A stretch of 64,000 bases of DNA from an uncultured Bacteriovorax sp. (GTDB lineage: Bacteria > Bdellovibrionota > Bacteriovoracia > Bacteriovoracales > Bacteriovoracaceae). The stretch is taken from positions 1 to 64,000 of the forward strand of contig CAMLMH010000001.1 in assembly GCA_946481315.1 (NCBI GenBank), given 5' to 3'. Under the pieces are notes generated by a model. It saw only the letters and a list, made by a program, of their open reading frames with translations, was not told where the DNA came from and did not search any database. This document shows, in pieces, positions 56,153 to 64,000 of this stretch (positions are counted from its first letter, which is position 1; every line of letters starts with the position of its first letter). Made by a program: the position numbers and the translations under genes.

Positions 56153-58123
56153 ATGAAAATTATTTTGTTAATGTTTAGTTTGTTGATCTGGACTTCCTGC
56201 GCCGGAGTAAAAATGATTACACCGGAAAGAAAAGTCGCGGAAAATGTCGATACATCCAAGCTTTATCAGCAGTCTTTCCTCCAAAAAATAAACGCAATTA
56301 AAGAAAAAGTACGCTTGGGCAAAGCTGAGGCAGCGTTAAAAGATCTCGCTGGTATGAATGAAGAAGGCCTCAATATGGCAGAAAGGGCCACTCGTAAGAA
56401 TCTCATCGGCGTCATTAATTTTTCCAAAAAAAACTATGAGATAGCAGCTAAGAATTTTGAGGAAGCTGGTGCGATCGCTAAAGAAGATCCAGGACTGGAA
56501 GCGCAAGTACTGCTCAACCTTGGGAGTTCATACTATAAACTGAATCAGAATGAAAAAGCGCTGGCAACTTTGTCCCAGGCCAATTACAAAAATCTGCAGG
56601 ATAATGAAGCTAAAAAATTCCATCAGCTTTATGCTTTGCTCTCTCAGCAGTTAGGCAAGAAGGAGCAGGGCTTGTCTGCCCTTATAAGATCATTGGAAGA
56701 TAAGAAAACAATCGCCGATGTAAAGGCTGAAAGTCGTTATTCACAGATAGAAGAACAGTTCAGCAAATTAAGTGAAAGCGAAAGAGTTCGTTTGCTAGAA
56801 GAGTTTGACCAGGAAAAAAATCTGGTTGTTCCTTACCTGGCATATCGGGAAGCAGAAATTGCTTTTCGTAGTGGAGATCAGGATAAAGTCAAAGATTTCA
56901 CAGCATGGATCGAAGCTCGCTATGCTGATAATAATGAAATAATGAATCTTGTTAAAGGGCTGGGTGTGCGTAATCTTAACAACAGTGTGAAGATTGATAT
57001 GCGAACAATCGGAGTGGCCCTGCCAATTACCGGTGAATTAAAATCCCTTGGGGAAAGAGCGATGGCGGGAATTGATATCGCCCTGGAAGATTTAAGCGCA
57101 GATCCGAATAAAAAATATAAACTGGAAATTAAAGACACCAAAGGAAATGCTGCCACTGGAGCTTTTGCTGTTCGCGATTTAATTGAGCAGAATAATGTAG
57201 CGGCTGTCATCGGTGGATTAAATTCTCAGGAGGCGACTAAGGAATACCAGGAAGCACGTAAGTACGGCGTGCTCTATATCTCATTATCGAAAGTTCTTTT
57301 ACCCAAAGAAGAGAAAAACCATCTGCTGATTGAAATACCAGGTTCTATAGAATCGCAGGTAAGCCATCTTTTCTCTGAAGCAATGATCAAAAAAATTGGC
57401 AGCAGACCGGCGATTATGTACCCCAAGACTGAAATCGGTGAAGCATACGCTAATGAGTTCTGGAGACAGAGTAAAAAACATAATCTGGATGTTACTGGTT
57501 TGATCTCATTTGAAACCAATACAACTGATTATCGCGATCCGGTTAAAAATATTCTGGGAATAAAATTTACTCGAGAAAGAGAAGAGGAGCAGGCGTTAGT
57601 GAATGATATTGCTTCTCTGGAGAGTAAGAAATCAATTAAGCGTCTGCAGAACCTGCAGCCCCAAATTGATTTCGATTGGGTTTTTGTTCCGGCCCTACCA
57701 AGAGAAGTTGTGCAAATTCTGCCCAACTTTAATTACTTTGATGCTTTTAACCTGAACTATGTCGGAGTGCCTAGCTGGCGATCAGAACTTATGCTTAATG
57801 AGGGCTACCGTTACGGAAATGTCTATTTCATGGATGAGACCATTAATAATGGTGAAACAAATTTTACTCAGAAATTTTTCCAGAAGTTCAGAAAGCAACC
57901 CAACATAGTCGAGACCATTGCTTATGACTCACTGAAGATTTTGAGCGATGTCATAGAATCAGAGCCGACTATGCAATCGAGACAGGACCTGGATGTGGCA
58001 CTGGCGCGTAAAGCTCAGTTAAAAAGTGAAAGTGGACAATGGAGTTTAACAGACGATATTTGGCTAAAGGATATGAGTACTTTCCGGATTCGTCGTGAAG
58101 GAATAGAGGCATCAGTTAACTAA
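56153..58123 (+). CDS. LpoA-like lipoprotein with binding-protein domain
   Basis: This 656-residue lipoprotein has lipobox WTSC (Cys16). The N-terminal part is TPR-like (FEEAGAIAKEDPGLEAQVLLNLG...), the C-terminal 350 residues a type I periplasmic-binding domain (IGVALPITGELKSLGERAMAG). This two-part layout is typical of LpoA and related outer-membrane activators of penicillin-binding proteins. I chose ATG 56153 because GAGGT lies just before and the signal peptide begins there. Confidence 0.87.
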   Translation: MKIILLMFSLLIWTSCAGVKMITPERKVAENVDTSKLYQQSFLQKINAIKEKVRLGKAEAALKDLAGMNEEGLNMAERATRKNLIGVINFSKKNYEIAAKNFEEAGAIAKEDPGLEAQVLLNLGSSYYKLNQNEKALATLSQANYKNLQDNEAKKFHQLYALLSQQLGKKEQGLSALIRSLEDKKTIADVKAESRYSQIEEQFSKLSESERVRLLEEFDQEKNLVVPYLAYREAEIAFRSGDQDKVKDFTAWIEARYADNNEIMNLVKGLGVRNLNNSVKIDMRTIGVALPITGELKSLGERAMAGIDIALEDLSADPNKKYKLEIKDTKGNAATGAFAVRDLIEQNNVAAVIGGLNSQEATKEYQEARKYGVLYISLSKVLLPKEEKNHLLIEIPGSIESQVSHLFSEAMIKKIGSRPAIMYPKTEIGEAYANEFWRQSKKHNLDVTGLISFETNTTDYRDPVKNILGIKFTREREEEQALVNDIASLESKKSIKRLQNLQPQIDFDWVFVPALPREVVQILPNFNYFDAFNLNYVGVPSWRSELMLNEGYRYGNVYFMDETINNGETNFTQKFFQKFRKQPNIVETIAYDSLKILSDVIESEPTMQSRQDLDVALARKAQLKSESGQWSLTDDIWLKDMSTFRIRREGIEASVN

Positions 58124-58136
58124 ATCAACAGCTTGT

Positions 58137-58171
58137 GCCAATTGTCCGACTTAAACGATCAGACAATTGGC
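58137..58171. terminator. Shared hairpin between convergent genes
   Basis: GCCAATTGTC (58137-58146) and GACAATTGGC (58162-58171) form a perfect 10-bp stem with a 15-base loop, between the LpoA-like gene and the small basic protein gene. It could terminate both strands. Confidence 0.6.
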
Positions 58172-58182
58172 GCCATACTGAA

Positions 58183-58287
58183 CTACTTCTTAGCAGCAGC
58201 AATTTTCTTTTTAATACGAGCTTTTTTCTTTGCCTGAGCAGTTCTTCTTTTCATTTTAAGCGCAATGTTTTTTCTTCCCATTCCCAT
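58183..58287 (-). CDS. Very basic 34-residue protein
   Basis: A small ORF encodes a protein with about 15 Lys/Arg in 34 residues and an Ala-rich end (begins MGMGRKNIALKMKRRT, ends KKIAAAKK). AGGAAG lies seven bases before ATG and a hairpin follows the stop, so it looks like a real gene. Nucleic-acid binding, like a mini-histone or a small ribosomal protein of the Thx type, is plausible but unproven. Confidence 0.65.
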   Translation of the reverse strand: MGMGRKNIALKMKRRTAQAKKKARIKKKIAAAKK

Positions 58288-58453
58288 TGTGTATCTTCCT
58301 TTTTTTGTCGGTTAAATGTTGATCGCCATAGTCTATTCAAAACAACAAGGGAAATCTAGTATTTAATTGTTGTATCGATCGGAGTGAAATGATAAATTTT
58401 ATTATAAAAACTTAAGTTTATTGATGATTTAAATATGACATTGGTTGTTATAA

Positions 58454-59416
58454 ATGGTTGCTAAAAAAGCCACACGTAAAAAAGCTACGCAAAAAAAAAT
58501 AACGGAAAAGGTAGCCAAAGAGACGCAGAAGAAATCTCGTGAAGAGACTGTTGCAAGTCACACGGCTAAAAAGCGCCGTGAAGTTCTCAATGAGATTAAT
58601 CACCTAAAAGAAAAACTACGCGCCCGTCGTATTCACGGTAACGAAGAAAAAAGAAAAATCGCTCAGGATATGCTGGAACGATATACCGGCATGGATCTAA
58701 AAGATTTTCAGAAACAAATCATTCTGACCAATTTTCACTACTACGTAGAGCGCTTTAATGCTTTATTGCCTGATGCCCAGTACACACAAGGCTCTGCATT
58801 TAAAGCGTCTTCTTCAAAAAAAGCGCAAGTCACAATTATTGAATTTGGTGTTGGTGCAGCCATGGCAGCTCTTATCGGCGAATTGCTGGCAGTATGCGAA
58901 CCAAAAGCAGTTCTGTTTTTAGGTCTTGCTGGTGGTGTTCACCCTTCTCTGGATGTGGGAGATTTTGTTCTTCCAATAGCATCGATTAGAGGAGAGGGCG
59001 TAACTCAACACTTTCTTCCGGAACAAGTTCCGGCATTACCTACATTTAAGGTGCAAAAATTTGTGTCACAAATCCTGGTTGAACATGGTCTTGAATATCG
59101 TACTGGTACGATTCACTCAACGGACTATCGCTTCTGGGAATTTGATGATCGTTTTAAATTAAACTTATTAGAGCAAAGAGTTCTGGCCGTTGAAATGGAA
59201 ACAGCCGCTCTTTTTGTTTCTTGTTTTGTTAGTAAAGTTAACATCGGAGCCCTATTGCTTATTTCCGACTGTCCTTTGAAAGAAGGTGGGATTAAGACTA
59301 AGCAATCAGCTAAAGCCGTCTTCAGAAAATTTACGGATGTTCATATTGAACTTGGTATTGAAGCAATGGCTGACATCGCCGAACGAGGCGAGGCTATCCG
59401 GCATTATCAATGGTAA
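58454..59416 (+). CDS. AMP nucleosidase-like phosphorylase-fold protein
   Basis: This 320-residue protein has a nucleoside-phosphorylase fold domain from about residue 75: ILTNFHYYVERFN, GVGAAMAALIGELL, FLGLAGGVHPSLDVGDFVLP, and AVEMETAALFVSC with the family Glu-Met-Glu. It should cleave AMP to adenine and ribose 5-phosphate. The first 60 residues are Lys/Arg-rich and unusual for the enzyme, so they may bind nucleic acid or be a lineage-specific tail. Confidence 0.85.
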   Translation: MVAKKATRKKATQKKITEKVAKETQKKSREETVASHTAKKRREVLNEINHLKEKLRARRIHGNEEKRKIAQDMLERYTGMDLKDFQKQIILTNFHYYVERFNALLPDAQYTQGSAFKASSSKKAQVTIIEFGVGAAMAALIGELLAVCEPKAVLFLGLAGGVHPSLDVGDFVLPIASIRGEGVTQHFLPEQVPALPTFKVQKFVSQILVEHGLEYRTGTIHSTDYRFWEFDDRFKLNLLEQRVLAVEMETAALFVSCFVSKVNIGALLLISDCPLKEGGIKTKQSAKAVFRKFTDVHIELGIEAMADIAERGEAIRHYQW

Positions 59417-59434
59417 AAACGAAAAGGATTATAA

Positions 59435-60472
<1,038 letters not shown>

Positions 60473-60503
60473 TTATAGTTTAATATTTTTATTAGAGGCT
60501 TTC

Positions 60504-61385
60504 ATGGTAGAAAGCTCCCGACGGGCAAAAGTCAATTTCATCAAAATGAATCAACAAGAGCTATCTTCTAAGATAGCTCTTTTAGTTTCTAATAATGACC
60601 GGGTCATTTTCTGGAAAACGTCTCCACGATATTATGAGGGACGGGCCACGCATTTTGAAATAGGTCCACGCATCAAACTAACTCTTAGTCGCTGCAATAT
60701 TCATCTGAAGCTTGCGGATGAGATCATTTGCCTGAATTTCGCCATAAACGACATTGATTATTTTTTCAGAGCAAAAGTGACAGATCAAATGGATCAGCTT
60801 GAGACAATTACTTTTGAACTGGAAGAGTCATGTTTCCGTATGGAAAAAAGAAGCCGTGATCGTCTGATTACTTATCCGATTTATGAAGTTTATGCTTATT
60901 TGAAGTATTCAAAAGTGCCACAATCCAATGTTGTTTTTTTCAATAAAAACGAACAAAAGCATCATAACTTCTTTACCGAAATCGATAATTTGCAGAAGAA
61001 TCGTCTGGCCAGTCTGGCACAGGGGAATTTTGAAGAGGACTCCGAGGATCTGCTCGGTTTTCGGGTAGAGGATATTTCTTCGACCGGTCTTAGTTTCTTT
61101 GCTAACCAGAAAGAGAAGGAACTTATCCTGGATAAGCTTTCATCTAAAAGCTTTAATCTAGTGCTGAATTTTGAAATGCAGGTCTTTAATCTGCAAAACG
61201 CTTCGATTGTTTACATGATCAATTATATCAATGCTCAATTCTCAGGAGTGCCTATGTTTAAAGTTGGCATAACTTTTGAGGCTCATCCAGATCTTAAAAA
61301 TAAAATAGAAGGTCTTACCGGCAACACGCTTGAGCTGGCAGACTATCAAAAAGAATTCGAAGAGTTCATTAAAAATGAGCACTAA
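60504..61385 (+). CDS. PilZ-domain-like protein
   Basis: This 293-residue protein has the PilZ signature pieces: an Arg-x3-Arg motif in RSRDRL and DISSTGLSF about 80 residues later, with an N-terminal YcgR-like region. It probably binds cyclic di-GMP. AGAGG precedes ATG. It overlaps the following lipoprotein gene by 11 bases. Confidence 0.7.
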   Translation: MVESSRRAKVNFIKMNQQELSSKIALLVSNNDRVIFWKTSPRYYEGRATHFEIGPRIKLTLSRCNIHLKLADEIICLNFAINDIDYFFRAKVTDQMDQLETITFELEESCFRMEKRSRDRLITYPIYEVYAYLKYSKVPQSNVVFFNKNEQKHHNFFTEIDNLQKNRLASLAQGNFEEDSEDLLGFRVEDISSTGLSFFANQKEKELILDKLSSKSFNLVLNFEMQVFNLQNASIVYMINYINAQFSGVPMFKVGITFEAHPDLKNKIEGLTGNTLELADYQKEFEEFIKNEH

Positions 61386-62184
61386 TACTTTCACTTATAT
61401 ATTCACTATTTTGCTTCTGATTAGTTGTGCCAGTCCTGCCGGTAAAATTAAAGAAACTCTTGAAAAAAACAGCGAAGTTTTTAATTACAACGATAAAAAT
61501 GGAACATTCCGGGTAAAGACGGAAAGTTTCACCAATAAAAAGGGTAAGTCATATATTACTAAAAAATCGCTGGAAACTTTAAACAAACAAAAAGAAAATA
61601 TCCTGGAAAAAAGCATAGTAGTTTCTGATATCGGTACAATTAAAAACATCGCAATACTTCGCCCACGTCGCTCACAATATACTGTGTGGTTTGACGGGAA
61701 AAAATATTTTAGTGAACTTAATCTCAACGCTGAAAAAAAAGCAATCGACGTAAAAATGATCAGCCCGGAAAAACAGTGGTCTGGAATTAAAACGATAAAA
61801 TTTCCTACTACTCGGGCTATCCCATGCTTCTTTTCTCAAATTATCGAATGTGCCGATGTCTCAGGGTTCATTAATATGGCTTCCAAAAAGGAAGCCGGAG
61901 CAATGGAATTGCTGATTGTCTGGGAAGGATTTCCTTATTTAAACGAAACTTTCTCTGACTTTCCCGCCGAGCTATTTTCTGAAGGTACATTGGAATATGA
62001 CGGAAAAACGAAAGATTCTGAGAGAAAATTTAATCTGAAAGTGGCAGGTCAATCGATTGTCTTCGTTTTGAATGATAAAAATAAAATGACGAAAATGTTC
62101 TGGGTAACTCAGGGTATTTCCATGGTTGGTAAGTCAGTAGAAAAAAATACTTCCAACGATGAGGAGGATCCGGGATTTGAGTAA
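61375..62184 (+). CDS. Lipoprotein of unknown function
   Basis: This 269-residue protein starts at ATG 61375, giving a signal peptide with lipobox LISC (Cys18). No known family is recognised. It lies between the PilZ-like protein and the peptide-type permease genes, overlapping both. Confidence 0.7.
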   Translation: MSTNTFTYIFTILLLISCASPAGKIKETLEKNSEVFNYNDKNGTFRVKTESFTNKKGKSYITKKSLETLNKQKENILEKSIVVSDIGTIKNIAILRPRRSQYTVWFDGKKYFSELNLNAEKKAIDVKMISPEKQWSGIKTIKFPTTRAIPCFFSQIIECADVSGFINMASKKEAGAMELLIVWEGFPYLNETFSDFPAELFSEGTLEYDGKTKDSERKFNLKVAGQSIVFVLNDKNKMTKMFWVTQGISMVGKSVEKNTSNDEEDPGFE

Positions 62185-63094
62185 ACTAATAAAAAAAGTC
62201 TCTTATGCTTTGCTGACAATCTTTGTAGCTCTCTCCACTATTTTTTTTGTGATAAGACTTTCCCCGGGCGATCCGGTGGAAACAGTTCTTGGTCAAAAAG
62301 CCAGCCAGGAAGAAATAAACAAATTACGATCCCAGCTAGGATTAGATATGCCAATGAGCAAACAATACCGTTACTATTTGAAAGGTATTGTTAAGGGTGA
62401 CTTGGGGAAAACAATTTATGGAAATAAAGACGTAAAAGAGCTTCTCAAAGAGAGAATGCAACCCACAATTACTCTTGCCGCGGTCTCTGTAACGATTGCT
62501 GCTTTTGTAGGTGTTTTCTTAGGAATTATGGCCGGATACCGCAAAAATCGAGGATTCGATAAGTTTTCCCGCATTTTATCTTTATTTGCTCTGTCCTTTC
62601 CCATTTTCTCCCTCGCACCTTTATTAGTATTGTTTTTTTCTATCAAACTAAATCTTTTTCCAGTCTCTGAATGGGGAACATTAAAACATCTGTTTCTTCC
62701 GATTCTGACTTTGGTTATTCCGCTTAGTGCAGTCATTATGCGGGTGACCCGTAACAAATATCTTGAAGAAGTCCACAGCCAATGGGTGACAGTAACTAAA
62801 TCTAAAGGATTGGGTGAAATGGCCATCTTGTTGCGCATACTAAAAGTTTGTCTTCCAACGATTTTAAATGTTGTTTCGATTCAGCTTTCAGTTGTTATTG
62901 CTGGTACAATGATCACCGAAACTATTTTTGATATACCAGGTATGGGGTCTTTGCTTTTTGACGGAATCCAAAACCGTGATTATCCAATTGTTCAGGGGGT
63001 AATAGTTTATTCAACTGTGACCTATATGTTGATTTATTTTTTTATTGATACAATCAATGAAAAACTGGATCCTCGAACCACGCAGGCAGGATAG
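62177..63094 (+). CDS. Peptide-type ABC permease (DppB/OppB-like)
   Basis: This roughly 305-residue inner-membrane permease has the DppB opening SYALLTIFVALSTIFFVIRL then LSPGDPV, six hydrophobic segments, and the EAA loop region followed by VSIQLSVVIAGTMITETIF and IPGMGSLLF. I prefer TTG 62177, with AGGAGG nine bases before; ATG 62159 is the alternative. It imports peptides with its DppC-like partner. Confidence 0.88.
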   Translation: MSKLIKKVSYALLTIFVALSTIFFVIRLSPGDPVETVLGQKASQEEINKLRSQLGLDMPMSKQYRYYLKGIVKGDLGKTIYGNKDVKELLKERMQPTITLAAVSVTIAAFVGVFLGIMAGYRKNRGFDKFSRILSLFALSFPIFSLAPLLVLFFSIKLNLFPVSEWGTLKHLFLPILTLVIPLSAVIMRVTRNKYLEEVHSQWVTVTKSKGLGEMAILLRILKVCLPTILNVVSIQLSVVIAGTMITETIFDIPGMGSLLFDGIQNRDYPIVQGVIVYSTVTYMLIYFFIDTINEKLDPRTTQAG

Positions 63095-63099
63095 TCAGA

Positions 63100-63933
63100 A
63101 TGTCACACAAATATACAAAAGAAATGAAATGGGGATTCGGGATACTTTCTTTGTATGTTGTCTGGGCAATTGGCTGGTTTATTTACAAATATTTTATTGC
63201 CGGTTCACCCACTAAACCTTATGCCCCTATATTGAACATGGAAGCTGAGCTTGCTATGCCTTTTTCGAAAGGTCTGTTGCTGGGAGGGGATTTGCTTGGC
63301 CGCTCACTACTGGAAGTTTTATCAGCAGGCTTAACGTACTCATTGGCCCTCTCAATAATTGTTACACTTATTACTGCTTCGATGGGAGTTGTAATGGGCT
63401 ACCTGGCAGTAAAAGCTCCGGGGTGGATCAAGCTTCTTTTTGATCTGGCCATTAATCTGGTTTTTATTTTCCCAAGTATTTTGATCGCAATTATGGTTAT
63501 GGCCGTAACTGGCCAGTCCATGCAGGGTCTGATTTTTGCCATGATTATAACCGGCTGGCCGGGTTATGCTAAAATTGCTCGTGGAGAATCCAAGCGCGTT
63601 CTTTCTCTTACCTATGTTGAAGGAGCAAAAGCTATTGGTATCGGAGAGCTCCGTATGTTCTTTACAATTATAGTTCCGGCCATATTACCTGTTTTAATAG
63701 TCAATATGGTTTTAGGAATTAGCGGAGTCATTATCAGTGAAGCTGCATTGGGATTTTTAGGCCTGGGGGGAAGCCCCTATTCTTGGGGGGCGATGCTTTC
63801 TGCTGCTAAAACAGTACTGCTGGAAGCTCCACACATTGCTATGATTTTGAGTATGACCATGGCTGGTCTGATTATTGGATTAAATTTAATGGGCGATGGG
63901 TTACGTGATTACTTAGACCCGAATAAAGGCTAA
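63100..63933 (+). CDS. Peptide-type ABC permease (DppC/OppC-like)
   Basis: This 277-residue permease partner of the DppB-like protein has the DLLGRSLLEVL start region, the EGAKAIG EAA loop, and EAALGFLGLGGSPYSWGAML, typical of the family. The genes are five bases apart. The ATPases and binding protein must lie outside the window. Confidence 0.9.
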   Translation: MSHKYTKEMKWGFGILSLYVVWAIGWFIYKYFIAGSPTKPYAPILNMEAELAMPFSKGLLLGGDLLGRSLLEVLSAGLTYSLALSIIVTLITASMGVVMGYLAVKAPGWIKLLFDLAINLVFIFPSILIAIMVMAVTGQSMQGLIFAMIITGWPGYAKIARGESKRVLSLTYVEGAKAIGIGELRMFFTIIVPAILPVLIVNMVLGISGVIISEAALGFLGLGGSPYSWGAMLSAAKTVLLEAPHIAMILSMTMAGLIIGLNLMGDGLRDYLDPNKG

Positions 63934-63942
63934 AAGGATTTT

Positions 63943-64000
63943 ATGAATCAATTAGGACAACTTGTTTTCACCGGCATCAGTGGCTTCACATTAACGGAAG
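63943..64000 (+). CDS. Start of a glycoside hydrolase family 3 gene (partial)
   Basis: Only the first 19 complete codons are present: MNQLGQLVFTGISGFTLTE. This opening resembles NagZ-type beta-N-acetylhexosaminidases. AAGGAT precedes ATG. With the peptide permeases this suggests cell-wall recycling, but the fragment is too short to be sure. Confidence 0.6.
   Translation, partial: MNQLGQLVFTGISGFTLTE

Noticed and set aside
58135..58359. 74-codon plus-strand ORF
   Set aside because: It is antisense to the small basic protein gene and crosses the hairpin, with no ribosome-binding site.

Overview
The window reads as a chromosomal segment of an AT-rich Gram-negative bacterium, most likely a Bdellovibrionota member of the Bacteriovorax/Peredibacter type. 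This is inferred from base composition, lipoproteins with typical lipoboxes, an LpoA-like lipoprotein and the general look of the housekeeping proteins. No rRNA or tRNA gene was seen to confirm it. Both ends are ordinary core genome. The left end holds a biotin-dependent acyl-CoA carboxylase (1-1837), and methylmalonyl-CoA mutase with its GTPase MeaB (9156-12259), together a propionyl-CoA/methylmalonyl-CoA route. An M16 peptidase and a HemW-like protein follow (12.9-16.7 kb). The right end holds grpE-dnaK-dnaJ, an LpoA-like lipoprotein, AMP nucleosidase, mreB, a PilZ-like protein, a peptide-type ABC permease pair and the start of a glycoside hydrolase family 3 gene (52.3-64 kb).

Between and among these lies about 45 kb of accessory DNA (3.7-9.2 kb and 16.6-52.2 kb) that looks like one large, previously undescribed natural-product or envelope-modification locus centred on a ribosomal peptide. 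Its core is a 47-residue peptide gene (18480-18623, minus strand) with a good ribosome-binding site and a sigma70-like promoter. The peptide has an acidic, lysine-containing front and a hydrophobic tail ending Gly-Ala-Gly-Ala-Cys-Tyr. It is followed by a PqqD-like peptide-binding protein and two Asp/Asn-beta-hydroxylase-like oxygenases, a layout typical of RiPP (ribosomally synthesised, post-translationally modified peptide) precursors.

Around that core are seven radical SAM proteins besides HemW: a tandem pair with an N-terminal Cys-rich domain, two N-terminal-twitch proteins, one short protein, one fused to a zinc-peptidase-like domain, and one classical SPASM protein. There are also four Asp/Asn-hydroxylase-like oxygenases in all, an HPr-kinase-like P-loop protein, a duplicated glycosyltransferase/unknown-protein module, an ATP-grasp enzyme and a PLP-dependent decarboxylase-like protein. 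Two carrier proteins, two membrane desaturases, a Dlt-like set (AMP-ligase, carrier protein, MBOAT, SGNH protein), and a CRTAC1/UnbV plus RnfD-like/UnbU pair of the kind found in enediyne cassettes complete it. An ABC importer of the sulfonate/nitrate type and an FNR-like regulator with a possible iron-sulfur cysteine set sit in the middle and may control or feed the pathway.

Genes are tightly packed, with many 1-20 bp overlaps, and several probably start with TTG. A ten-gene plus-strand operon (18.9-29.2 kb) diverges from the precursor operon. A plausible but unproven reading is that the peptide is bound by the PqqD-like protein, modified by radical SAM enzymes and oxygenases, possibly glycosylated or acylated, trimmed by the fused peptidase, and displayed or exported at the envelope.
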